Assembly (NCBI RefSeq): GCF_000469345.1
Contig: NZ_KI271127.1
Coordinates: forward strand, 1 to 58,177
DNA from: Eubacterium ramulus ATCC 29099
GTDB lineage: Bacteria > Bacillota > Clostridia > Lachnospirales > Lachnospiraceae
Length of the DNA stretch: 58,177 nucleotides
Direction: 5' to 3'
Positions 23,928-33,228 of this stretch are shown piece by piece; position 1 is the first letter of the stretch, and every line of letters starts with the position of its first letter. A program made the position numbers and the translations under genes. Under the pieces are notes generated by a model. It was not told the origin of the DNA. It saw nothing but the letters and a program-made list of their open reading frames with translations, and searched no databases.

Positions 23928-25331
23928 ATGGAAAACAAAGAAACAATGAATTTACAGCAAAAACTAATTGCAATTTCAAACGAAATGCCAAAGCTGTTAA
24001 AGAAGCATTATTCAGACGAAGTGGATTATGATTTTGTAAAGATTGATGATATCTTTGAACTTCTAAATCCGGCGTTTACGAAGCACCATATCTGTTTGCA
24101 GGAATTAGAAGAGACAGATGCCGCTTACAGTAAAGTAGATGGCAGCTGGATTTATACAGCAAAACTTACATTTTTTATTGTCAATGCGGACTGTTTGGAG
24201 GAAAAAGAGCGAGTAAGTATTCAGCTGGTGGGAGACCATCTGGACTCTCCTGCAAAGGCGAAAGGAGCAGCATGGACGTATGGGTTTAAATACTTCTTCC
24301 TGTATAAATTCCGTATGAAACAGGAAACGGAAGATCCGGATATGAAGGGGACACCAAATGGACCTGATAAATCAAAGGAAAGGGTGGAATATAAAAAATC
24401 CGAAGTGCCGGTAAAGCCACAGAAACCGGAAAAAAAGGCTTCTGATGTAATTGCAGACAGTCCTTTAGCGCAACCGCCGCAGGAAGATAAGAAAAGAAAC
24501 AAAGATACTATAATACAGGCAGATTTTTTCCCAGATCCTGCAGCTTTTTTAGAAGAAAGTGAAGAGGCAGAAACAGCGGAAGATATGAAAGTGCAAGAAA
24601 CAAAGAGGTTGGAAAAACAATCTTCAGAAGCAGCAGAAGTAGTGCATCATCAGGAAACAGCAGAACAGGAAGTACTGTTAGAGGAAACTCAGCCAGATTC
24701 ATTGACAAACGAGGGAAAAGACATTTTAGATTCTTCTTCCATAGAAGATTTAAAAGACGAAAAACCGGAGAGGGAACCAAACGAAAACAATCTGGAAGAA
24801 AAATCAAAAGAGGGGAAGAAAGGGCCGAAGGAGTCGGGCTTGCAATCTCATAAGAAAAAGGAAGAGGACGGTTTTGGACAGATGAACCTTTTGGATTTTT
24901 CAGCACAACAGACAAAGGAAGCAGAAGTTCAAGAGACAGAAAGCAGTGAAACAAAAGCAGCAGATACAGCTCAGGAGATTGCGGAAGAAAAGGAAATGAA
25001 AGAGAAATCTTCCGTTTCTGCTCCATCAGAAGATTTTGAAGAGGCGAAAGAAGAAGTTCCCTTTGAAGAAATAGATGAAGAAGACTTTTTCTTGCAGTTA
25101 CAAAGAGATATGGAAAGTGAAGCGGAGAAGAAACCTCTGACAGTAGAAGCGGCAAAAAAGGTAATCTGTCCGTATGCGTTGTTTGAAGGAAAGTCATTTG
25201 GTGAAATGCTTGGGACAGAAGCGGGATATCGGCAGTTACAATGGTTTGCAAACGAATACAGAGGTTCTGATTTTAAAATGAAAGAAGCAGCTCAGCTTTT
25301 ACTGGAAGATTGTGAACAGAAAGCTGCTTAA
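23928..25331 (+). CDS. ERF-like single-strand annealing protein with long acidic linker
   Basis: A 467-residue protein; ATG 23928 follows AGGAGG at nine bases. Residues 1-135 follow the ERF superfamily of phage annealing proteins: 'DYDFVKIDDIFELLNPAFTK', then 'AKAKGAAWTYGFKYFFLYKF' and 'ETEDPDMKG', where ERF proteins have a conserved Tyr/Arg/Leu helix and an acidic end. Residues about 150-400 are a Glu/Lys-rich low-complexity linker. The last 60 residues ('CPYALFEGKSFGEMLGTEAG' with 'LQWFANEY') resemble the small domain at the C-terminus of exonuclease X-type and related proteins. It probably aids recombination or repair of transferred single strands. Confidence 0.7.
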   Translation: MENKETMNLQQKLIAISNEMPKLLKKHYSDEVDYDFVKIDDIFELLNPAFTKHHICLQELEETDAAYSKVDGSWIYTAKLTFFIVNADCLEEKERVSIQLVGDHLDSPAKAKGAAWTYGFKYFFLYKFRMKQETEDPDMKGTPNGPDKSKERVEYKKSEVPVKPQKPEKKASDVIADSPLAQPPQEDKKRNKDTIIQADFFPDPAAFLEESEEAETAEDMKVQETKRLEKQSSEAAEVVHHQETAEQEVLLEETQPDSLTNEGKDILDSSSIEDLKDEKPEREPNENNLEEKSKEGKKGPKESGLQSHKKKEEDGFGQMNLLDFSAQQTKEAEVQETESSETKAADTAQEIAEEKEMKEKSSVSAPSEDFEEAKEEVPFEEIDEEDFFLQLQRDMESEAEKKPLTVEAAKKVICPYALFEGKSFGEMLGTEAGYRQLQWFANEYRGSDFKMKEAAQLLLEDCEQKAA

Positions 25332-25363
25332 AAGATTAACTATTAGGAAGAGGTGTGCTGGCC

Positions 25364-26737
25364 ATGCCTTTTCCGACTTTTGTAAGGGGATATTTCCAGA
25401 AAGGTAAAAAGGATATGAAAAAAAGAAAGCGTACAGATTCTTATCCAGTTGCCCCATTCACTATTTTTGATGTCGCAAACATGCTGGATATGGAATTTTT
25501 GGAAAACTGCAAAAATGGATATCAGGTAAAGGATGTCCAGAATGCAGCCAATGTTGTCTGTCCATTTTGTGGAGATGCAAGAGGGAAGGCAAGCATCTGT
25601 GTCTGTGCAGAAGGGAAAATCATTAATGTTTTCCATTGCTTTGATTGTGGAACTGGTCATAATATGCTGACACTTTATGCAGAACTTTGTCATCTGACGG
25701 GAAAGGACCGGTATAAAAAGGCATATCGGGAAATTTATAGAAGAAAGCAGGAGGAACCCGGCAGAAAGAAAAAGACAAGGGAAGCAATGCAGGAAGAAAG
25801 CCAGGGGATAAAAAAACAGGCAAGGAAACAGAAGGAACGCATGGCAGAACCTGTGGATGCAGAACAACGGCATCATGTTTATAAAAAAATGCTCTCTTAT
25901 CTGAAACTGAAGGAATATCACCGCAAAGATTTGGAAAGAAGAGGTGTGAATGCAGAGATTATCCGGCGTATGGAAGAAAAAGGATATAAAAGTACCAGTA
26001 AGGAGGAATCTCAACAGATTGCCAGGAGACTGATAAAGCAGGGATTACGCTTGGAAGGCGTTCCCGGATTTTATATCAATCGGGAAGGAGACTGGGATCT
26101 GAATTTCTATGAAGGAAACAGCGGGTATCTTTGTCCTGTTTATACAGTAGACGGATATCTGGCAGGATTCCAGATACGATTGGACAACCCAAAGGGAAAA
26201 AATAAATATGTATGGCTTTCCAGTGCAAATCAAAAGAAAGGGTGTGGGATCAGCAGTATTGTAGGGATATCGGGAAAAGCAGAAGGAAATGAGATTTATG
26301 TGACCGAAGGAATTTTAAAAGCAGAGATTGCCCATCAGGTATCAGGAAAAACGTTCCTTGGGAATCCGGGAATTGGAAATTGGAGAGATTTGTATGAGGT
26401 TTTACAAGCATTAAAAAAGCGTGGTCTCTCCCATGTGGAAGAAGTCTATGACATGGATAAGCAGTTACGGCTTATATGTGACAAAAAGTATAGTGAAATC
26501 TGTGAGGAATGTGAAGAGAGAAAGAAAGAGGGCGATCCTTACTTTGAATGCCCGAAAAAAAGAGTAAAACGGGATACCATACGAAAAGGCTGTAATCATA
26601 CATACCGTATCTGTGAGGAGCTTTCCTTATCCTGTAATCGGAACCAGTGGGATTTAGATCAGGACGGACTGTGGGCAGAACATGAAAAAGGGATTGATGA
26701 CTGGCTGACAAAGGAAATCAGGAAAAACACAAGATAA
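25364..26737 (+). CDS. DnaG/TraC-type primase with CHC2 zinc finger and TOPRIM domain
   Basis: A 457-residue protein that should make primers for complementary-strand synthesis after transfer. The zinc-binding part has 'CPFCGDARGKASICVCAEG' and 'NVFHCFDCGTGHN' (about residues 65-105). The middle is a basic linker. The TOPRIM-like part has Glu in 'IYVTEGILKAEIA' and the acidic pair in 'EVYDMDKQ'. A further Cys-rich insert ('CEECEERKKEGDPYFECP') is present. The last 25 residues include 'WDLDQDGLWAEHEKGIDDWL', usual for this family. ATG 25364 has GGAAGAGGTG eight bases upstream; ATG 25415 is an alternative. Confidence 0.8.
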   Translation: MPFPTFVRGYFQKGKKDMKKRKRTDSYPVAPFTIFDVANMLDMEFLENCKNGYQVKDVQNAANVVCPFCGDARGKASICVCAEGKIINVFHCFDCGTGHNMLTLYAELCHLTGKDRYKKAYREIYRRKQEEPGRKKKTREAMQEESQGIKKQARKQKERMAEPVDAEQRHHVYKKMLSYLKLKEYHRKDLERRGVNAEIIRRMEEKGYKSTSKEESQQIARRLIKQGLRLEGVPGFYINREGDWDLNFYEGNSGYLCPVYTVDGYLAGFQIRLDNPKGKNKYVWLSSANQKKGCGISSIVGISGKAEGNEIYVTEGILKAEIAHQVSGKTFLGNPGIGNWRDLYEVLQALKKRGLSHVEEVYDMDKQLRLICDKKYSEICEECEERKKEGDPYFECPKKRVKRDTIRKGCNHTYRICEELSLSCNRNQWDLDQDGLWAEHEKGIDDWLTKEIRKNTR

Positions 26738-26752
26738 TTCATTTTTAAAATG

Positions 26753-26787
26753 TGCAAAAGAGGAATTGCGAAAGCAGTTCCTTTTTT
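26753..26787 (+). terminator. Terminator after the primase gene
   Basis: AGGAATTGC (26761-26769) pairs with GCAGTTCCT (26774-26782), followed by six T; TGCAAAA upstream and TTTTGCA downstream extend the stem. It ends the P4 unit or reduces expression of the adhesin gene. Confidence 0.75.
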
Positions 26788-26820
26788 GCATGGTTTAAAG
26801 TGCCATGGGAAAGGAGAACA

Positions 26821-26922
26821 ATGTATGATTCGGGACAGACCTTAAGAAGAAATGGGAAACAGGGCAGTTTCCGGTGTGCAGCATATTCCCGAAAATGGAA
26901 CTGCCCGTCTAAAAAACAATAA
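26821..26922 (+). CDS. Possible 33-residue peptide in the adhesin leader, with internal hairpin
   Basis: ATG 26821 follows AAAGGAGAACA and opens 33 codons ending TAA at 26920-26922. Inside it, GGGCAGTTTCC (26862-26872) pairs with GGAACTGCCC (26897-26906), a ten-base stem with one bulge. The peptide is basic with two Cys, and no family is known to me. The next ribosome site, for the adhesin, follows within 10 bases, so translation of the peptide could open or close the hairpin and thus set adhesin expression. Confidence 0.35.
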   Translation: MYDSGQTLRRNGKQGSFRCAAYSRKWNCPSKKQ

Positions 26923-26943
26923 AGTGAAAGGAGAGAGCGTTTA

Positions 26944-29900
26944 TTGAAAACAACATGGAAAAAACGATGTACAGCAGGATTTTTAGCTGTTTTATTAGGG
27001 TGTTCCTCTCTGCTTGCAGGTGGGAGCAGTGCTTTTGCAGCACCATTAGAACAGACAGATGTAAAAGAAGAAACACAGGCAGAAGACATTACGATTGAGC
27101 AGGGAGAAACTTTTGATCCGGCATTCGATTTCATCGGTATTACTGTAAAAGACGGAGAAAAGGTTTCTCTTGTTTTGTCAGCAGATAAAGAAGGAAAGCT
27201 GTTTGATGCAGACAGACCTGGAAGGTATGACTGTATTTACCAGGTCCAAAAACCTTCCGGAGATACTTATGAGATTACACGGAAAATCATTGTGAAAGAA
27301 GCGGGAAAGGAAGGAGAGAGTCCGCAAAAAGAGAAGAAACAGAAGAAAGAGATAAAAAGTGGGGAGGAAGACGCAGAGCCTGATGGTGCCAACATTGATA
27401 CCAGTGCATTAAAGGAAGAAGAGGGTGTCTTGTTTTCCGTTGTCCCCTCTTCTATGGAACAGGCAAGGGAAAAAGCTTCTTTGGTGCAAGGGGAGAGGAT
27501 TGTATACCCAAGTGATTTAGGTTCTTACAGTACCTGCTATTTTTACGTCAACGAACGGATTGCATACTGTCTGGAATCAAATCTGCAGTCACCGCCTTCG
27601 TCTGATTACGTGGCAGAAATTTATGAGAGCAACTTAAACTTACAGAAAGTTTTGTATTATGGATATGGAGGGCCGGGTGATTTAACCGGAGAATATCTAA
27701 AGAATTATAGCAATGATATCAAATATGTCCTGACACATTTAGCAGCAAGTTACTGTTATGGCGGAGAGGAAGTGGCATTTGTGGGCTGCACGCAGGACGG
27801 ACTGAAACGCTATGGTGTCATGGAATACATCAATTATCTTTGCGGGCAGGAAGCACCGCCAAGTGCTGCCATCAGCCTTTCTTCCACAAACGAAACCGCT
27901 TTTTTGGAAGGAGATGTGCAGAAAACAAAAAATATCACATTAAATGGAGACCATAGAAATTATATTACCCTTTCTTTACCGGAAGGTGTGACTTACCATG
28001 ATACTGCCGGAAAGGAGCAGAAAGGCGGTTCCATTAAGATTTATGGTGGTACAACTTTTTACTTTACCGCAGAAAAAACCGTACATGGTACCTGGAATAG
28101 CGGAGATTTAGGCGGACAGGTAGGGGCTCAGTGGAAAACTCTAGTGGTTTCTACCGGTTCCGGCAATCAGGATGTTGGTTATGGGGATTTTTATGAGGAA
28201 CCAAGTACTAAGGTTTCATTTTCGATTCAATGGATGGATATTTCCTGGATTGAGGTCATCAAAGAAGATGCAAAAAGCAGTGTAAAACTTGCAGGGGCTG
28301 TTTTTTGGATTTATCGGGATCAGGCATGTACAGATTTGATTCTGGAGATGCCGCCAACAGATGAAAAAGGGGCAACTAAAGCGGAGCTGACAAAGACGCA
28401 GGATACAGTGTACATCAAGGAAATCACTGCACCGAAAGGGTATAAACTGAATACAACTGCTTACAATGTCAATCTGGAAGTAGCAAAAACACAAACACTG
28501 ACTGTAAAAAATGAGGAACAAAAAGGGAAGATTATCATCCGAAAGCAGGGGGAAAAGCTGACAGGAGTATCTGGAGAGGCTGGAAATCTGCAATTTACCT
28601 ATACCAATGCTGCATTTGCAGGGGCAAAGTATAAAATTTATGCAGCAGAAGACATCTACAGCCAGGATAAACAGACAAAAATCTATCAGGCAGGAGATTT
28701 GGCAGGAGAACTGGAGACAAAAGAAGATGGAAGTTGTTCTTCGGATATGCTTCATCTCGGAACCTATAAGGTGGTAGAACAGCAGGCTCCGGATTCCCTG
28801 ACAATAGGGAAGACAGAGGAAGAACGTACCCATATGGTAACCCTTTCTTATGCAGGGCAGACAGTAGAAGTGGTTGAGGAAGAAACACAATATGAAAATG
28901 CCAGACCAAAGGTATCTGTGGAAGTGCTGAAGAAATCAAGTAATGATGATGCAGCATTGAAAGGGGCAATTTTTGGATTGTATGCAGATGAAGATGTTAC
29001 CGGTGCAGACGGTTCCGTGCTGGTTACAAAGGGAACTATGATACAGAAAGCGGAGTCCAATGAAAACGGGAAGGCTGCATTTACTGCGGATATCCCAATT
29101 GGCTTCCATTATGTAGTAAAGGAAATTCAGGCACCACCTCTTTATGTTCAGAGCAGTGATAGTTATGAGTTCTTTTATGAATATAAAAATGATACGACCT
29201 ACACGTATACCTTTGCACATACCTTTAAAAATAAAGAGGTACGGGGAGCAGTCCATATCAAGAAAATAGACAAAGATACACAGGACTCTGTAAGCCAGGG
29301 AGATGGAGATTTAAACGGGGCTGTCTATGGATTGTATGCGGCAGAAGATATCCAACACCCAAATGGAAAGACAGGACTGCTTTATAAAAAGGATCAGTTG
29401 GTCGTGCAGGGAACGATCGAAAAAGGTGTTCTGAATTTCAAAGATTTGTATCTTGGAAAATACTATGTACAGGAAATTTCTGCACCTCCTTCCAATGCAT
29501 ATTTGCTGGATCAAACCAAATACCCGGTAGATCTTGCATATGAAGGGCAAGATGTGGAAATTGTGCAGAAAAATGTGACTGTTTTGGAAACCATAAAAAA
29601 ACAGGCATTCCAGTTAATTAAAATCAGTGATGATGGCAGCCAGACGGAAACAGAATTGCTGGAGGGTGCCGGATTTAAAGTGTACCTGATCAGTGAACTT
29701 TCTAAAGTAAAGGATGGTACCTTAAAACCATCGAATGGAACCGAATATGCACCGCAGGATTTTATCGGATATGATTTCAGTAAAGAGGAAACTGCATCTT
29801 ATTATGAAAATGGAGAAAAGATACAGACAGAAGAAATGTTTACCGACAAAAAAGGGTATCTGTGTTCCCCGGAACTTCCATATGGAAAATATGTATGTAT

Positions 29901-32253
29901 CGAAAGTACCGTTCCGGAAAATATGGAAGAGATTCAGCCGTTTTTGGTTACCATTGATGAGGACAGCAGAGAACCACAGGTATGGCGTGTCTTTAATGAC
30001 CGTCCAATGCAATTCTATTTTAAAATCATCAAAAAGGATGCTCAGACTGATCTCCCGATTTTAAAGAATAGTGCCCATTATAAAATCTATGATGTGGAGA
30101 AAAAGAAATATGTCACGATGAAAGTACGGTATCCAAAACCGGAAACCATTGAGGTGTTTGAAACAAATGAGGAAGGCTATCTTCTGACACCAGAACCGTT
30201 AAAAATGGGTACCTACCGGATTGAAGAAGTAAAAAGCCCAGAACTGTTTGTGCAGACAGGATTTGAGCAGGTGTTAAAAAAGGGAGAGGAAATACTTCCT
30301 TTAAATGAGGTGACAAAAGAAGGAACTTATGAAAAAGCTCCAAGAAAATCCATTACCATCAAAGTAGACAGCAATACCGTACATGAGGTGGAAGAAGAAA
30401 CTGGAAAGTATATTGTAGTCGTGGAAGTAAAAAACGATGAGGCAGTAGGAAGCCTGACAATCCAAAAAACAGGAGAGGTGCTTATAGGTGCCGAAAAAAT
30501 AACAGACCAGATGCTGACAAAATTAAAAAATGGTCTGGCAAAAGTAGTCAATAAAGTGTCCAACCTGTTTACTGGAGAAGATGCTATGGAAACGGAAAAA
30601 GGATATGAGTTTGAGTATGAAGAACAGGGGCTTGCTGGGGCAGAATTTTCTATCCATGCAAGAGAAACCATTTATTCGCCAGATGGGCAGATGGACAGTG
30701 AGGGCAACCGGATCATACGTTTTGAAAAAGATGCATTGGTTGGAACAATTGTAACAGATGAAAAAGGAAAGGGAACTTTAAATAATCTTCCGATTGGCAA
30801 ATTCTATATCAAAGAGACTAAAACAGGAGATTCTTTCGTGTTGGATCCAAAAGAACAGGATTTTGAGATTACCTATCAGGGACAAGAAGTGGCTGTTGAT
30901 TATGTTACAAAGGAAATCAAGAACCAGCGGCAGAAGGTGGAAATTGAAGTGCTGAAAAGATCAGAAGCCACAAAAGAACCGCTTGCTGGGGTTTCGTTTG
31001 GATTGTATGCAGGAGAAGATATTGTAAATGCAGCAGGAAAAGTTGTGGTGAAAAAAGATGAACTGGTAGCAGTTGAAAAAACAGATCAAGAAGGAAAATT
31101 GAAGTACTTGGATACCATTCCACACGGGAAATATTATCTGAAGGAACTGGAAGGTCTGCCAGGATATCTACCATATGAAGAGAAGGTTGAAATTGATGCT
31201 TCTTATGCGGATCCAGAATTGGAAGTGATTTCTATACAAAAAGAAGTGGAGAACCAGCCGACGAAAGTTGAAGTTACAAAAACAGACATTACTGGAGAAA
31301 AGGAAGTGGAAGGTGCCAGACTACAGATTCAAGATGAAGAAGGCACTGTAGTGGAAGAGTGGACTTCTACAAAGGAATCGCATATCATTTATGCATTAAA
31401 ACCGGGTAAGTACATACTTCACGAAGAACAGGCTCCAACAGAAAACGGATATGTGAAAGCAGAAGATGTGGAATTTACCGTAGAGGAAACCGGAGAAATC
31501 CAGAAAGTTTCCATGAAAGACGATCATACAAAGATTGACATCACAAAAACGGATATCACCGGAGAACAGGAAATTGAAGGAGCCAAGTTACAGGTACTGG
31601 ACGAAGAGGGAAATATCATAGAAGAATGGATCTCTACCAAAGAACCTTACCGGATCGAGTATCTACAGCCGGGAAAAACATATATCCTTCATGAAGAAGC
31701 TGCACCGGAAGGATTTTTGATTGCAGAAGATGTAGAATTTACTGTAGAGGAAACCGGAGAAGTACAGAAAGTTTCCATGAAAGATGAAGTACCAATGGGG
31801 CAGTTAATTATTAAGAAAACAGATGCAGAAGATCAGACACCACTTGCGAATGTGGAATTTGAATTGAAAAACAAAGAGACTGAGGAAGTGGTTGGAAAAC
31901 TTACTACAGATAAAGATGGAGTTGCAACCAGTGAACTGCTGCCGATTGCCACATACGAAGAAGGAAAAGCAGTAGGACCGATTACTTATGTATTATCGGA
32001 AACGAAACCGTTGGAAGGATATGAAGAGCATACGGAAACCTATGAAATCACATTTAGTTATGTAGACGCAAAAACAAAGGTTATTGAAGTGGTAAAAGAA
32101 ATCCAGAATAAGAAACTTCCGCAGACACCGGAAAAACCAGAGGACGTAAAAACCGGGGATAATACCATGCTCCTGCTGCCAATCGGTATTGCAGTAGTAG
32201 CGGCCTTTGGTATTGGTATTGTCCTTTGGCGGATCAGACGCACAAAGAGATAA
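26944..32253 (+). CDS. Giant CnaB/SpaA-repeat surface adhesin with sortase signal
   Basis: A 1769-residue wall-anchored protein; TTG 26944 follows AAAGGAGAG. Order: signal peptide to about residue 35 ('SSAFAAP'); short beta domain; thioester-type domain (about 190-300) with Cys209 in 'IAYCLES' and 'YVLTHLAASYCYGG' where the family usually has T-Q-x-A; then about ten CnaB/SpaA units with 'GAxF/GAxY' signatures ('GAVFWIYRD', 'GAIFGLYADED', 'GAVYGLYAAED', 'GVSFGLYAGED'). The last two large units (about 1440-1610) are near copies sharing 'DVEFTVEETGE'. The C-terminus has 'LPQTPEKPEDVKTGDNT', a membrane helix and 'RIRRTKR'. The CnaB units normally form Lys-Asn isopeptide bonds. It probably binds host or partner-cell surfaces. 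Confidence 0.9.
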   Translation: MKTTWKKRCTAGFLAVLLGCSSLLAGGSSAFAAPLEQTDVKEETQAEDITIEQGETFDPAFDFIGITVKDGEKVSLVLSADKEGKLFDADRPGRYDCIYQVQKPSGDTYEITRKIIVKEAGKEGESPQKEKKQKKEIKSGEEDAEPDGANIDTSALKEEEGVLFSVVPSSMEQAREKASLVQGERIVYPSDLGSYSTCYFYVNERIAYCLESNLQSPPSSDYVAEIYESNLNLQKVLYYGYGGPGDLTGEYLKNYSNDIKYVLTHLAASYCYGGEEVAFVGCTQDGLKRYGVMEYINYLCGQEAPPSAAISLSSTNETAFLEGDVQKTKNITLNGDHRNYITLSLPEGVTYHDTAGKEQKGGSIKIYGGTTFYFTAEKTVHGTWNSGDLGGQVGAQWKTLVVSTGSGNQDVGYGDFYEEPSTKVSFSIQWMDISWIEVIKEDAKSSVKLAGAVFWIYRDQACTDLILEMPPTDEKGATKAELTKTQDTVYIKEITAPKGYKLNTTAYNVNLEVAKTQTLTVKNEEQKGKIIIRKQGEKLTGVSGEAGNLQFTYTNAAFAGAKYKIYAAEDIYSQDKQTKIYQAGDLAGELETKEDGSCSSDMLHLGTYKVVEQQAPDSLTIGKTEEERTHMVTLSYAGQTVEVVEEETQYENARPKVSVEVLKKSSNDDAALKGAIFGLYADEDVTGADGSVLVTKGTMIQKAESNENGKAAFTADIPIGFHYVVKEIQAPPLYVQSSDSYEFFYEYKNDTTYTYTFAHTFKNKEVRGAVHIKKIDKDTQDSVSQGDGDLNGAVYGLYAAEDIQHPNGKTGLLYKKDQLVVQGTIEKGVLNFKDLYLGKYYVQEISAPPSNAYLLDQTKYPVDLAYEGQDVEIVQKNVTVLETIKKQAFQLIKISDDGSQTETELLEGAGFKVYLISELSKVKDGTLKPSNGTEYAPQDFIGYDFSKEETASYYENGEKIQTEEMFTDKKGYLCSPELPYGKYVCIESTVPENMEEIQPFLVTIDEDSREPQVWRVFNDRPMQFYFKIIKKDAQTDLPILKNSAHYKIYDVEKKKYVTMKVRYPKPETIEVFETNEEGYLLTPEPLKMGTYRIEEVKSPELFVQTGFEQVLKKGEEILPLNEVTKEGTYEKAPRKSITIKVDSNTVHEVEEETGKYIVVVEVKNDEAVGSLTIQKTGEVLIGAEKITDQMLTKLKNGLAKVVNKVSNLFTGEDAMETEKGYEFEYEEQGLAGAEFSIHARETIYSPDGQMDSEGNRIIRFEKDALVGTIVTDEKGKGTLNNLPIGKFYIKETKTGDSFVLDPKEQDFEITYQGQEVAVDYVTKEIKNQRQKVEIEVLKRSEATKEPLAGVSFGLYAGEDIVNAAGKVVVKKDELVAVEKTDQEGKLKYLDTIPHGKYYLKELEGLPGYLPYEEKVEIDASYADPELEVISIQKEVENQPTKVEVTKTDITGEKEVEGARLQIQDEEGTVVEEWTSTKESHIIYALKPGKYILHEEQAPTENGYVKAEDVEFTVEETGEIQKVSMKDDHTKIDITKTDITGEQEIEGAKLQVLDEEGNIIEEWISTKEPYRIEYLQPGKTYILHEEAAPEGFLIAEDVEFTVEETGEVQKVSMKDEVPMGQLIIKKTDAEDQTPLANVEFELKNKETEEVVGKLTTDKDGVATSELLPIATYEEGKAVGPITYVLSETKPLEGYEEHTETYEITFSYVDAKTKVIEVVKEIQNKKLPQTPEKPEDVKTGDNTMLLLPIGIAVVAAFGIGIVLWRIRRTKR

Positions 32254-32284
32254 AAAGCATTTGGAGATGATGGAACACTAGACC

Positions 32285-32353
32285 TGCGGGGTGGTGTAAA
32301 GAACATTTCTGGATGCTTTACCAGAAGATTTCGGGGCGGTACCGGACCCCGCA
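32285..32353 (+). ncRNA. Candidate structured RNA with a closed multi-stem fold
   Basis: TGCGGGGT (32285-32292) pairs exactly with ACCCCGCA (32346-32353). Inside, GGTGTAAAG (32293-32301) pairs with CTTTACC (32316-32322) apart from one base, and CGGTACCG (32337-32344) is self-complementary. The result is a compact fold with three stems in about 70 bases, 30 bases after the adhesin stop and ahead of the radical SAM gene. There is no T-run. It matches no RNA class that I know. Confidence 0.4.
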
Positions 32354-32454
32354 AGTGAAAGGAAAGGTGATGCTGAAGCGAAAGAAAAGAATTTAAAAGT
32401 TTTTATAAAAGTGTAAGCGGCAACGAAGCAGAAAAATGCAGGTATCCGACCAGA

Positions 32455-33213
32455 TTGGATACTTATGGCTGTGGCTGTATGCATAATTGTTCCTACTGCT
32501 ATGCACGCAGCCTTTTGGATTTCCGCGGACTTTGGAATGCAGAAAATCCAAGAGTGGCAGATATCCAGAAAATCCGGAGAAAATTGGAAAAGGTGCCACC
32601 GGGAACCATGTTAAGACTTGGAGGCATGACAGATTGCTTTCAGCCGCTGGAAAGTCAGGAACAGATTACCTATCAAACCATAGAACAGTTAAATGAATAT
32701 GGTATTGGGTATCTGATTGTGACAAAATCCCATCTGGCAGGAGAGGAACGATACCGGAAACTTTATGATCCGAAGCTGGCACATATCCAGATCACCATTA
32801 CCTGTTTTGATGATAAAAAGGCTCTTGCCTATGAAAAGGCAAGTAGTCCGTCAAAGCGGTTAAGGGCATTGTTAAAATTACAGGAAGAGGGCTTTGATGT
32901 CACATTACGATTAAGCCCTCTGATTGAGGAGTATTTGGATTTTGATTACTTAAATAGGCTGCCGGTAGACAAAGTTTTGGTAGAATTTCTTCGGGTGAAT
33001 GGATGGATTAAAAAGTGGTTTCCGGACTTGGATTACCAGAAATATGTTCTGCGTCAGAGTGGGTACTGGCATTTACCATTGGAAGAAAAAATCAGGATAT
33101 TGGAAAAAATTCATCTTCCGTTGACGGTCTGTGAAGATGTCACAGAACATTATGAATATTGGAAACAGCATATCAATCCAAACCCACTGGATTGCTGTAA
33201 TTTAAGAAAATAA
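32455..33213 (+). CDS. Radical SAM protein (SPL/DUF1848-like), start uncertain
   Basis: About 252 residues. The motif 'CMHNCSYCYAR' (C-x3-C-x2-C) binds the 4Fe-4S cluster that cleaves S-adenosylmethionine. 'GYLIVTKSHLAGEERYRKLY' and 'VLVEFLRVNGWIKKWF' fit the spore-photoproduct-lyase-like group. The substrate is unknown; proteins of this kind are frequent passengers of clostridial ICEs. The conserved-looking frame continues upstream to 32377 ('EFKSFYKSVSGNEAEKC') without ATG, GTG or TTG, so either TTG 32455 is used or a one-base shift has separated the body from the ATG at 32370, which has a good ribosome site (GGAAAGGTG). A terminator follows. Confidence 0.75.
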   Translation: MDTYGCGCMHNCSYCYARSLLDFRGLWNAENPRVADIQKIRRKLEKVPPGTMLRLGGMTDCFQPLESQEQITYQTIEQLNEYGIGYLIVTKSHLAGEERYRKLYDPKLAHIQITITCFDDKKALAYEKASSPSKRLRALLKLQEEGFDVTLRLSPLIEEYLDFDYLNRLPVDKVLVEFLRVNGWIKKWFPDLDYQKYVLRQSGYWHLPLEEKIRILEKIHLPLTVCEDVTEHYEYWKQHINPNPLDCCNLRK

Positions 33214-33228
33214 GGGGCATAAGTGCAG

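Noticed and set aside
24508-25251. 247-codon - strand frame opposite the annealing protein gene
   Set aside because: It is the mirror of the Glu/Lys-rich linker, giving Leu/Ser/Phe-rich sequence; codon pattern and ribosome site support the + strand gene.
25343-26014. 223-codon - strand frame opposite the primase gene
   Set aside because: The + strand encodes a clear zinc-finger primase; the - frame has no start signal and a Phe/Ser/Leu-rich non-protein composition.
28216-28890. 224-codon - strand frame inside the adhesin gene
   Set aside because: It is a shadow of the repeat-containing adhesin; Cys/Phe-rich reading with no ribosome site.
31240-31790. Tandem repeats in the adhesin as a possible CRISPR or VNTR array
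   Set aside because: They are long in-frame CnaB domain repeats with diverged DNA, not short spaced repeats.
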